Shown: one piece after another, positions 11,682 to 24,657 of the stretch
Numbering within the stretch: position 1 is the stretch's first letter
Layout: each line of letters opens with the position of its first letter
NCBI GenBank assembly: GCA_026929865.2
Contig: CM049402.1
Coordinates: 10,126,001-10,190,000, forward strand
Reading direction: 5' to 3'
Length of the DNA stretch: 64,000 nucleotides
Source of the DNA: Hyperoplus lanceolatus
Lineage: Eukaryota; Chordata; Actinopteri; Uranoscopiformes; Ammodytidae
Position numbers and translations under genes: made by a program
The notes under the pieces: model-generated
What the model saw: only the letters and a program-made list of their open reading frames with translations
Told to the model about the DNA's origin: nothing
Database searches by the model: none

Positions 11682-12928
11682 TAGGGCTGCAACTAACGAT
11701 TATTTCAATAATCGATGAATCGGTCGATTATTTTTTCGATTAATCGATGAATCGGATAAAAAAAAGAAACATTTGTAAATGCCGCATCTTTATTCAAAAA
11801 CTGAACATTACTTCAAATTCACAGTGCAGACTGAAGTGTCAAAACACCAGGTTATTGCTCCAACGTCCCGGAACTATTAAAAGTAATATTAAATGATAAA
11901 AAATTAAAAATAAACTTAACTGGCATAACACAAAAAAAACATACAATGTATGATATACATTTATACAGTATAAGGGATGTCCATGGTAAACCAGTCAACC
12001 GATAATATTTTTAACCGGTAAATACTAACGGTTAAAAAAATTAAGTCATCTTAATTTCTCTCAGATGACAGGAGATCGTTAATTTGTATTGATATTGATA
12101 CCATTTTCAAGACTCCTTAACGATCAAAGTCTTTATTGATATCACAATTGATAATTTTCTATTATTTTGTTGAAATAGTACTTATATTATTGCTTTAATT
12201 GCTGATAAGATCATAGCTCAAGATAGGACATTAAACAGGTCATAATTCCATCTTTACTATCTATTTTATATTGCTGGGAAAACAAGTTTCGCCAAAATCT
12301 CAAATTTCCTTTTTTTGTGTTGCATTTGAACACATCAATCATATTACTGAGCCGGCCTGAACACATCACAGTTGACATGTTTGCTACTTTTTTTTAAGCT
12401 AACTAGCTCTATATCCTTCCGATTTTAACATGGATTTAAAATCTGGATCACTATTTTTAACTGACGGGACTTTCTACACCGTTCGGTTGTGTGATTACTG
12501 CCGCTGCTTTGAATGACTGTTGATGCGCCGATGCCGACTCTCCGAGCACGTCTGCACACCGTCTGCAGCAGCAGCAGCTGACAGAGTTTTTTTTGGACTA
12601 GACGGATACTGAGTTGAAGGAGTTTTTTTAAACCCAAAGGAAGCAAAGGTACAACACTTTTATATAGGCCTGCAGTCCAGTGTTAGATATGACCAAAATA
12701 CAAGCTGTGGCCGCTCACACTATAGCTTTCCCGCACGTGAAGCGAGCCTTCACGTGCGGAAGGCTCGCTGTGGGCTTGCATGAACCTGTCGGCGGCTGGA
12801 TGTAAACAGTGCCGCGCCTGCAAGTGACTTATTCATCGCGCGACTCAACGAATCGATGACCAAATTCGTTGCCAACGCTTTTAGTAATCGATTTTAATCG
12901 ATTTTATCGATTCGTTGTTGCAGCCCTA
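11682..12928. mobile_element. Non-autonomous hAT transposon, complete with 8-bp TSD
   Basis: The ends are tagggctgcaac and gttgcagcccta, a perfect 12-bp terminal inverted repeat, flanked on both sides by gaaggcat (11,674-11,681 and 12,929-12,936). The sister copy has the empty site with a single gaaggcat near 6,831. The sub-terminal regions are rich in 'aatcgat' repeats, typical of a widespread fish hAT family. No transposase is encoded, so movement would need a transposase in trans. Confidence 0.93.
12731..12769. repeat. Overlapping alternative hairpins inside the hAT element
   Basis: ccgcacgtgaag (12,731-12,742) pairs with cttcacgtgcgg (12,748-12,759) around a 5-nt loop. The overlapping agcgagcctt (12,741-12,750) pairs with aaggctcgct (12,760-12,769). 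The two stems share bases and cannot form together. Confidence 0.75.
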
Positions 12929-13021
12929 GAAGGCATTTACAGTGCTAAGCTGCAAACACAGTAGGCAAAAGGGAGTTTGAGAAGAATAAAAACTGAATAG
13001 ATTTTCCACTCTAAGCTAAAG

Positions 13022-15379
<2,358 letters not shown>

Positions 15380-15571
15380 GTCTCCTTGGTTCAGCCTCTG
15401 TTGACCCAGTCAGCAGCTTCCACACAAACCTTTCTCCTTCAGTCAATAGCAAACATGCACATCTACATCTACAGCCTGAAATGTCTTCTGTAAGTGATCA
15501 GCTTCAGGTTAGAAGATGGAAACTCTGACTGAGCACAGTGGTTAACAAACAGATAAAGAAAGAGGAAGCAG

Positions 15572-15976
15572 TGTCATGGTCCGTCTTGTCCTGTCTTGGT
15601 TTTTGTGGTTTCCTGTTTTATTTTGGTATCTCTGTCTTGTTTCCTCCCCATGTCCTGTCTAGCTTCCCTCTTGTTGATTGCTGTTCCCTTCCCTAATGTG
15701 TTACACCTGTGTCTCGTTATGTCTTGTATATATACTCCTTGTGTTCCTTTGTTCCTTGTCTGTGCATTATGGTTTGTCCTGTCAGTGTCGGTGAGTCTTT
15801 GTCTTGTGTGTTCCCCCTGTTCCCTGTTTCACGTACTCCTGGACTTTGTTTTACTTTTGGCCTTTGTTGCCTGTTGGCGTTTTTTGGTTGCCGTTTTGAG
15901 CCAATAAATCACCTTATTTGATATGTCTTGCATTTGGGTCCTGCTTTCCTGCCTGCCTGTCTGCCACACCGTAACA
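15572..15976. mobile_element. Solo LTR of an LTR retrotransposon (fossil)
   Basis: A 405-bp unit starts TGTCATGG and ends GTAACA (TG...CA termini). It is flanked by the 5-bp target duplication agcag at 15,567-15,571 and 15,977-15,981. Inside are a TATA-like tatatatac and an AATAAA, as in an LTR promoter and polyadenylation region. The related flank near 23,500 shows the empty site aagcagtggtcag, so the insertion is younger than that duplication. A Gypsy-like origin is guessed from length and TSD size. No internal coding region remains. Confidence 0.85.
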
Positions 15977-16659
15977 AGCAGTGGTCAGAACTTGTTAATT
16001 TATTCAAGAAGATACGAAGAAACAAGAAGTCACCTGCTTGTTCTAGTTACTATTTTCTCACACTTAAGCATTTTTCAGTAAGAGCCATATTCTTATGTCT
16101 TTGATCAGACAAATGACTAGTTTAATAAACCAAGGTGAGCCGAGGTGGACACAAGTTGCATGCTCAAAAACTGCGTGATGCAACATCAGTAAAAATGTTT
16201 CTATTATCTTGAAATCCATTTGCCCTTTGCGTTAGAAATATAAACTCTTTGTAACAAGTGTAATACCTATGCTCCGCAAGTTTGCACTTTAGACCATCAG
16301 CAGGATAAGATTTGCAATGCTGTACAGCGTCAACACAGTCTCATATACCGACATTAACTACAAAATGGGCTGAACAATGGAAAAAAAGGTGTTTTAGGAA
16401 GACAGTTGATAACTCCACTAGATGCTTGTGCACTGATAGGATATTGTATGTATGTATGGAGTCATTTTAACACATCATTATCATCAGGTCTTATGGTTAT
16501 TGTAAAGGCCTCGATATTGGATGTCTCAAACGTCATATTGTCACAACAGAACAATGCAGGCAATAGGTAATCTCAGGTCCTCATTTAAAGTTTGATAGTG
16601 ACATTGACAGAATTTATTTCAATGTTAACAATTCCCTGCAAGGCAAAATAGTTATTTAC

Positions 16660-16984
16660 CTTGAATGGTTCAACAGTGGAGTCCGCTGCTCTGATCTCAG
16701 ACCATTTGAATCATATACAGTATATCAATATTTGCACTACTCTCTGTCCTGCTCAGGTTGTTGATCGTACATGTTCCATCACTGGTAGGGAATACTACTG
16801 TTTCTTCTACCAGATTAAGCTGACTAATTTCCTTCTTTCATCTAGTATAAATCTTGCTTTTTCTGACCATTGGTATTTTAATATTTGGTGAGGCGTTGTC
16901 CATCAGCCGTAGGACCACAGTTCCTCACAAAGCTCCATAACACTGAGCTCTCGCCTGTCTGCCACTGCAGTAGAGTTTCACACC
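16660..16984 (-). pseudogene. Orphan V-domain exon relic
   Basis: The stretch aligns by eye with the V exons of genes 1-4 (shared atagttatttaccttgaatgg donor side and ccatcagccgtaggaccaca core). The acceptor side has lost its AG (caccaata in place of cacacctg on the plus strand), GAL is followed by a TGA, and many changes have accumulated. No C2, stalk, membrane or signal exon lies beside it. It is the oldest-looking receptor fragment in the cluster. Confidence 0.85.
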
Positions 16985-19601
16985 AATAAAATTAAAATAT
17001 GGTTTCCAACTGCATACACTGGAGTTGCAGTCTAAGCAATTGTGATTAGTTATGAAAAGACTGTACATTATCTTCCTCCACCTCAACTCAAAAATTCTCC
17101 CACTAACATCTGTATATGTTCAACAATATCAGAACTGAACAAAGCACACAAATCAAAGATTGAGGGACAGACACAAGGTCAGACCAGTTTTAGCTATTTT
17201 TAATCATTCCAAGTTGGGAAAGAGTTCTAGTCATTGAATATTTTAAGAGTGAATGCAAACTGTATTTCTTTGACATAAAGAAGAAAGCCATTGTAACCAT
17301 CATCGACCAACATAAACATACTGGTGACACATTCACATAGCCCTGCCATTTATGTCTGCTAATTATTGTACAGCAAGAAGTAACTGAACAAAATTTTTAA
17401 TGACTTTGTTACTTTTTTAAATGTGTATTGTCAATATTGCAGGTTTACAGTATGTTAAACGATAAAATAAAAGTAAATATGCACATACATTCAAAACAAA
17501 AATTAAATGATTATTGAATACTGCAAAACAAGATTTCATTGAGATAATAATAACCGATACAAATAACTAATCTAAAAATAAATAAATAATGTATAAACTA
17601 GAACTCCAGATGAGGGAGCTAAGTAGAGTGAAGGCAATATAAAGGCACCTTTGCAAACCCTGCCTCCATCTCTGCCTTCAGAGGTGCAAAAAACAAAAAA
17701 AACAAAAAAAACACTGCCAATCACCTGTCTCTACGGACCTTGGCATACACACATTCTTCTGCTGGTTCAACAGTCCGCCGAGGTCCCTCTGAAAACTTGA
17801 CCTGTCCGTACTCCACCTCACTCTCAGCCCTTTGAGGCATCTGCTGCCTCCCCTGTCACTGCAAGACCCTCACATCAGCATAGGTTAATTCCTGTTCATC
17901 GACTTCTTCTGCAAAGGAAAAGGAAGACGTTCACAAAAACATCATGTTTAAATACATGGGCTAATAGTCTACAGTGGATTGTTATGTGCGTATTTTGACA
18001 CTTGACCTTTTAGCACCTCTAAAGTTCTACAATCAAAAGGATTATTAACGGCCGATTACTGTAAGTAGAGAGCTTTGGAGGTGCTGGTAGCCAGATTTTG
18101 TTACTAAAAAAAATTCTAATTATTCTTTAATCGATTAATACAGAAATATAATAATGGAGGGATGTTTCAGTTATGTTTCGCACCTTTTTGTTTCTGGTTC
18201 TGCTTTTTCTTCTGAGTGCAGAAGACGACCACTACGATCACCAAAAGGAAGACCAGTGCTGAGAGTACGCCGGCAATGATCGGCAAATTCCCTGTTCCAG
18301 TAACACAAGACACAAGAGACAAGCAGATCTTTAAGTTAGCAAACAGTAAAAGTGATTTTCTACAAAGACAAAGATGACTTTAAGAAAGCTCCTGCAGCAG
18401 AGTTAGTTTTCACTTACTAATGTACCATGGCTTGTCTTTGCTGGGGGCAGTCCCAGTTTGATTGGACGATGTGTTATTAGTGTTGCCAGTCTCAGTAGGA
18501 ATCGTGGTATAGGTTGTTGTTGGCTGAATACACAGGGTGTTATTGGCTGCTAACACCCACTGTGATATGTGTGTCCCATTAGGTAAGATGCAGTCAATGT
18601 GGATGAAGCCTGTGGGAAAGAAAAACATCAAAAAGTGATATATAGTTTATCTTCTGGGTCATAATCATCAAACTGTTTTCTACTCCTGTTCTCACTCACC
18701 ACAGGTAGATATATTCTCTGAGACTCTACTGATGTGGTTACTGACTGAGCAGACCAGTTTTCCTGAGACATCTTCCTTCAGAGTGATGTTATTGGTCTCA
18801 TTACTTCCAGAGAGCAGCTGAGTGTCTGTCAGTGTGTGTCCATCCAGAGTCCAGCTGTACTGTCCCCTCCCTCAGAGACCAGCAGGACAGAGGACACAGG
18901 AGCTGAAGGAGACACACTCACATGACTTTTCATATCAATAGAACTTTGGTCATTCTAAACCGTTTCTATTACGGAACTAGAAGCAGTCTAGACATAGTAT
19001 AATATGGCCTGTTTGTCTATCAGTGTTGTTAATTCCACAGTAGGCAAAATAGTTATTTACCTTCAATCGTCAACTGTAGAGTGCGCTTCTCTGATCTCCG
19101 TCCATTTGAATCAAAGATGTGAAGAGTATATTCACCACTGTCTGTCCTGCTCAGGTTGTTGAGCCTAAATGTTCCATCACTGGGAGTAAATGTGGATCTG
19201 TCTTTTATCAGATTGGACACAATTGTATTCTTTCTCCCATGTAGTATCTCTTTTGATGTTTTTAACCATTGGTATTTAAATATGTCTGAGGCGCTGTCCA
19301 TCAGCCGTAGGACCACAGTTCCTCCCAAAGCTCCATAACACTGAGTTCCTTCTTGTCTGCCATCACAGTGGAGTTCCACACCTGCAGATTGAAACATGAG
19401 TTGAACAATAAGACAACCATTATCATCCTTTGATTTACAAACAACATTGACAACACTGGGTTTGCTGCAGCTGCGTCACCCTCAGACCACAGTTTACAAA
19501 CAGGAAGGCCAGTTATTATGTGTATAACTATAACAACAAATCCCCAATCACCTCTCTTTCTTCATTCAATTCATCTTGGCATGACAGTTCAACAATATTA
19601 C

Positions 19602-19719
<118 letters not shown>

Positions 19720-19827
19720 GTTATCAATATAAGCATATTATAAACAAGCATTTTGGAATTGCATTAGGAATTTACATACAATTGAGTTCTAGAATAAACG
19801 ATATACAAGCATTTCATCTTTGGAGTC

Positions 19828-20003
19828 TTTAAAGGCACACTATGCAACGTTTTAATGAAAAAATAAATGATAGTGTGTACACTGTGCAGGTAAACACACT
19901 ACCACACATTCTAGTGAGGCAGAAGTGATCATTGAGTTGGATTACTTTTATGTGACTCTATGCTTTGTTTTTTATTGCAAATGTTGCATAGTCAACCTTT
20001 AAA
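19828..20003. mobile_element. Short MITE with empty site in gene 3
   Basis: The ends are tttaaaggcacactatgcaac and, inverted, gttgcatagtcaacctttaaag, in intron 1 of gene 4. Gene 3 has the uninterrupted 'atctttaaaggtctttgag' near 14,860, which is the empty site. The target duplication is of the TTTAAA kind. The element is 176 bp and non-coding. Confidence 0.8.
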
Positions 20004-20457
20004 GTTCTTTGAGTTGCAATTATAATTGTTAGAATAAATGAATGTATAAATCATTATTTAGATCCTGGTGACTTGTCAAATTTATTAAAATTATATAAAT
20101 GATGTGTTTCAAATGTATATTTCATGCACTCTTGTCTGTTTTGTATGTTTTATTTATTGGTTTCAATATCAGTTAAAACTTATATGTGAACAGCATTTAT
20201 TCACAAGCCGACATTTAAAATGAAGCCAACTTTCAGTTTGTTTCCACATCACAGAGCTATGGCAGCTAACTGATGATGCAATTTGAGAAACATAAATCAT
20301 ATTTAATATAATTATGTTTCATCATTCTTTAATGCATTTGGTCCCGGCATGGGTCTGTTTTTAAGCAGAACACATAATGAGATTATATTAAAAAGTCAAT
20401 CAGCTCACCTTGAGACACTCCGAGGAGCATCAACAACAGTCCAAACACAGCTTCCAT

Positions 20458-20547
20458 GTCTCCTTGGTTCAGCCTCTGTTGACCCAGTCAGCAGCTTCCA
20501 CACAAACCTTTCTCCTTCAGTCAATAGCAAACATGCACATCTACATC
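20458..20547 (-). promoter_or_regulatory. Gene 4 5' UTR / proximal promoter stub
   Basis: These 90 bp match the region just upstream of the gene 3 start (15,380-15,470). The homology resumes at 22,287 on the far side of the LINE, so the original promoter is displaced by 1.74 kb. Confidence 0.6.
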
Positions 20548-22286
20548 CGTTTTCAATCAAGCTTTCGACACATATAATATCAAAACAAATTACCCATATT
20601 TTTAATCTTTCCATCTCCTCTGGAATAGTTCCTAAAATCTGGAAAATAGCTCATGTAATTCCTTTACATAAAGGTGGTGACAAAAATAATCTTAATAACT
20701 ACAGGCCAATTTCCAAACTCCCATGCCTGGCAAAAATTCTAGAATCACTTATTAATAATCAGTTAAAAACATTTCTAACTAGTGCTTCCATTTTGAGCCC
20801 ATTCCAATCTGGTTTTAGGGCAGGCCATAGTACTGTCTCTGCTGTGACTTTGGTTGTAGACAACATTGTTGCAGCATTAGACAAGAAAAAGCACTGTGCA
20901 GCACTTTTTATTGATCTTTCAAAGGCCTTTGATACTGTTGACCACCATTTGCTTTTACAGAGGCTTTATGACATTGGCTTTGATCAGTCTGCATGTAGCT
21001 GGTTTAGGGATTATCTCTCTGAAAGACAGCAGTCAGTTAAACTGGGAAGATACCAATCTGAATTCTTAACTGTTACAAATGGTGTCCCACAGGGCTCAAT
21101 TTTAGGTCCAGTTCTTTTCACAATTTATATAAATAACATTGTTTCATCGCTAAAAAACTGTCACGCCCATCTATACGCTGACGACACAGTACTGTATTGC
21201 ATTTCCGATTCGGTGCACCAATCTATTGAGAACCTACAAAGCTCTTTTAATACTCTGCAGGACTGTCTAGTAGACCTCAGGCTTGTTCTTAATACAGACA
21301 AAACCAAATATATGTGTTTCTCCAGAGCAAGAACTACAAATTTGAATGATTTTAATGTTTTTACAAAGAATGGATTTTTAATTGAAAGAGTCACAGAGTA
21401 CACATATCTCGGCATCTGGTTAGATGATAAACTCACTTTTAATTTCCATATAAAAAATCTTGTTTGTCGACTACGACAAAAAATTGGCTATTTTTATAGG
21501 AACAAAACCACCTTCCCTTTATTTAGTAGGAAAAGGATTATTGAGGCAGTTTTTATGTCTGTCCTTGATTACGGTGATGTGGTTTACCGGCATGCATCTC
21601 ATTCATGTCTTAAACTCCTAGACTCTGTTTTTCACTCTGCTTTAAGGTTCATCACAGGAGATGCTTATGACACACACCATTGTCTTTTATATGAAAAGGT
21701 TGGGTGGTACTCCCTTAAAGAGAGACGTGATGCACATTGGCATATTTTTATTTACAAAGCCTTGACCGGGAAGCTTCCTCGTTATTTAACAGAAATGTTG
21801 CAAATTTCAGATGGGCTTTATCAGACCCGCTCCACTGACATGCTCATGCTTTATGTCCCACAAGCCCGGTCTGAGCTGGGAAAGACAGCTTTTAGCTTCA
21901 GTGCCCCTGACTCCTGGAACAACTTACAGCAACAAATTAAACTAAATACCTTCATATCCTTTAATCAATTTAAACAAACTATCTTAAATCTGCCAAACTC
22001 TACCTGTAACTGTTTTAATTAGGCTATATTGTACTTTCACCCATTTAATTTCATTTTAATTGCTGCCACTCTTCACCACTATGTAAATGTTTCAATTGTT
22101 TTTTTGCTTTTTGTTTTTTTCTTCTCTTCACCTGTTGTTGTGTATTTGATGTATTTGCATTGAATATTGTGTATGCATTGCTGTTTTTCCTTGGAATTTG
22201 TTTGAACTCGACACCATTGAAAATGAGGGTCACCCCTCAATTGGTCTCTCGAGGATAAATAAAAGTTAAATGAAAATGAAAATGAA
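20548..22286 (+). mobile_element. 5'-truncated LINE with reverse transcriptase ORF
   Basis: An open frame from 20,548 to the TAG at 22,020-22,022 gives about 490 residues of reverse transcriptase. Motifs include FIDLSKAFDTVDH, NGVPQGSILGPVLF and LYADDTVLY (the YADD active site), followed by the C-terminal region. The endonuclease half is missing. The 3' end has AATAAA and a short (ATGAAA)-like tail. The flanks repeat acatc (20,543-20,547 and 22,287-22,291), and genes 3 and 5 have the unbroken site. The RT style suggests the CR1/L2/Jockey group; the exact clade is not determined. The open frame indicates a young insertion, dead on arrival because of the truncation. Confidence 0.9.
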
Positions 22287-22443
22287 ACATCTACAGCCTG
22301 AAATGTCTGTAAGTGATCAGCTTCAGGTTAGAAGATGGACACTCTGACTGAGCACAGTGGTTAACAAACAGATAAAGAGGAACCAGTGGTCAGAACTTAT
22401 TAATTTATTCAAGAAGATACGAAGAAACAAGAAGTCACCTCCT
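22287..22443. other. Displaced 5' flank of gene 4
   Basis: Sequence from catctacagcctgaaatgtctg onward matches the gene 3 upstream flank (15,469-15,560) and ends near 22,443, where 3'-flank homology of a further gene begins. Confidence 0.7.
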
Positions 22444-23372
22444 TGTTCTAGTTACACAATTAATATCTTTGAGACAGACCGTATTGATAAAGCCCCTTAA
22501 AGGAGCAACAGTGACTTCAATGTTTTTTATTGTTCATTTTATTTCAGAAATGTGTTCATGTTCTTAACAGACACTGTTACTGAATACAGAATGATCCTTC
22601 ATCAGCAGTAACACCTCTGTAAACCTGTAGAGGGAAACCTCACACACACTAATACTGATGATGAGTCTGGAGACTGTATTCAAGTCAAGTCATTCAAGTC
22701 AACAGTCATTAAAGGTACAGTCCCAGATCAAAATGTCAACAAAGCCTAAATTTAATGATGACGTGTGACTGATTAATCGACAGTGTCTGGATATATAAAA
22801 ACACAAGAAAGCAACTAAATTAAAAGCTATAGGTATTAAGTGCTTTGAGGTTTGACATTACTCTTTATAAACAGGGAATTAAAATATTAGAATTTTAATC
22901 AGATGGGAAAAACACAGAACTATTATTTACATAATACATCATAATATTTGAACAGACAAAATGTCACCTCGTAAAGAAAATCCAGTTTGGTCTTTAATAC
23001 ACAATGTTAAAACATGCTTTGAATGCTAAAACCCAATTATCATAGCCATCAAGTCAAGTACATGTACAAAAGTGAAAACTATTTATCTCCAAAACGTCAA
23101 GTTCCCTCTTCTAAGAAAAATACCAATAATGTACAATTTAAAAAAGAAAAACTCCACTTGTGATGATGAAACAAAGGTCACACAACATCACAATTGGTCT
23201 TACAGAGTTTCCACAGTTAGGCTATATGCAGAGACATTCCCAGATTTGTTATCATATTTGTATGGGAAGGCATTTACAGTGCTAAGCTGCGAACACAGTA
23301 GGCAAAAGATAATTTGAGAAGAATATAAACAGGATAGAATTTCCACTCTAAGCTAAAGTTCAGATGCAGAAC
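22444..23372. other. 3' flank of a deleted fifth receptor gene
   Basis: The stretch is homologous to 5,990-6,900 and 10,850-13,040 (gatatctttgagacagaccg through aagctgcaaacacagtaggc to cagatgcagaact), the DNA that ends in the last exon of genes 2 and 3. Here it stops within the last codons of that exon. No hAT insertion is present. Confidence 0.8.
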
Positions 23373-24100
23373 TCCTTCAGTCAATAGCAAACATGCACAT
23401 CTACATCTACAGTCTGAAATGTCTTCTGTAAGTGATCAGCTTCAGGTTAGAAGATGGAAACTCTGACTGAGCACAGTGGTTAACAAACAGATAAAGAGGA
23501 AGCAGTGGTCAGAACTTGTTAATTTATTCAAGAAGATACGAAGAAACAAGAAGTCACCTGCTTGTTCTAGTTACTATTTTCTCACGCTTAAGTATTTTTC
23601 AGTAAGAGCCATATTCTTATGTCTTTGATCAGACAAATAACTAGTTTAATAAACCAAGGTGAGCCGAGGTCAGAACTTGTTAATTTATTCTACTGAAACA
23701 AGAAGTTATCTGCTTGCCCCAGTTTCTTCTTACACTTAACTATTCCTCTGTTGAAGCCATATGCTTATGCCTGTAATTTAATCTTTGTACTTGACGGTCA
23801 GAGACGAGGTGGATGCAAGTTGCATGCTCAAAAACTGTACGATGCAACATCATGGGCTACACAGCATCAATATAATCTCATTAAACACTAAGCTACAAAA
23901 TGGGCTGAAAAATTAAAAGAAAAAGGTTTTCTAGAAAGACAGTTGATACCTCCATAATATGCTTGTATGGTCTAATAGGATAACCTGTATGGAGTCATTT
24001 TAACACATCATTATCATCATCATCATCAGGGCTTATGTTTTACGTAAAGGCCTCAAACCTCTACTTCAGAAAGTCTCAATCCTCATGTTATTCACAGCAT
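23373..24100. other. 5' flank of the deleted fifth gene
   Basis: Immediately after cagatgcagaact the sequence becomes ccttcagtcaatagcaaac, which in gene 3 lies about 60 bp upstream of the start codon. It then follows the gene 3 upstream flank, and part of it is repeated again from 23,670 (gtcagaacttgttaattta). The whole gene body is gone. Confidence 0.8.
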
Positions 24101-24657
24101 GGTAAAGGCAGCAGAACATAGTAACCAACAGGTGATCCCAGGTCATTTATGTTGGTAACAGTTTGCTCAAAGCTGCAAACTGTTGTCTGTGGCTACATTC
24201 AAGACATTATCAGACGCAAATTGTATGAAATTCTTTACAATTGTAGGCACAACAGCAAGGTGTGACCTTAAGTGTCCTCAGTAGAATGATGGTGACTACA
24301 TTTTAACAGACATTTGGAAAGGGTTGCTTAATAGCATGTGTGTGAAGACTGCATGTTCAGTTACACCATACTATACCAGGAAAGACTGTCATTGCCCTCA
24401 GCTCCCGTAAGCAAAACTGTCATCATACAGTGTGAACCCATCATGACCCATATTTGAGTTGAATGAACATACAAACATTAAAGATAAAAACTTGTGCACA
24501 AGGCCTTCATGCACACAGTGTGATATCTTTCTATGTTCAATGTGAAGTGGGAGAAAACAGACCAGACTCAAGATATTGTATATTACAGTGAATCTTTTCG
24601 ATGATTCCATCTATCTCTGCAACTCTAATTCTTTACATGCAGAAAATTATATATATC
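24101..24657. other. No feature recognised
   Basis: AT-rich sequence between the cluster flank and the Tc1 element; no convincing frame, repeat or RNA is seen. Confidence 0.4.

Larger units (their letters stand above)
15380..17720. other. Gap between genes 3 and 4
   Basis: From gene 3 outward it holds the gene 3 promoter flank (15,380-15,571), a solo LTR, and flanking sequence (15,982-16,600) that recurs at 23,500-24,050. A V-exon relic follows, then AT-rich sequence with no recognised feature (16,985-17,500), then the gene 4 3' flank. No intact gene is seen. Confidence 0.6.

Noticed and set aside
12425-12646. Possible transposase in the hAT element
   Set aside because: No BED finger or hAT dimerisation motif; the frame is short and leucine-rich by composition.
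15596-15921. Hydrophobic frames resembling membrane proteins
   Set aside because: They lie within the solo LTR, which is non-coding and T-rich.
20349-20547. N-terminal extension of the LINE reading frame
   Set aside because: These codons are host gene 4 DNA read antisense; the element begins only at 20,548.
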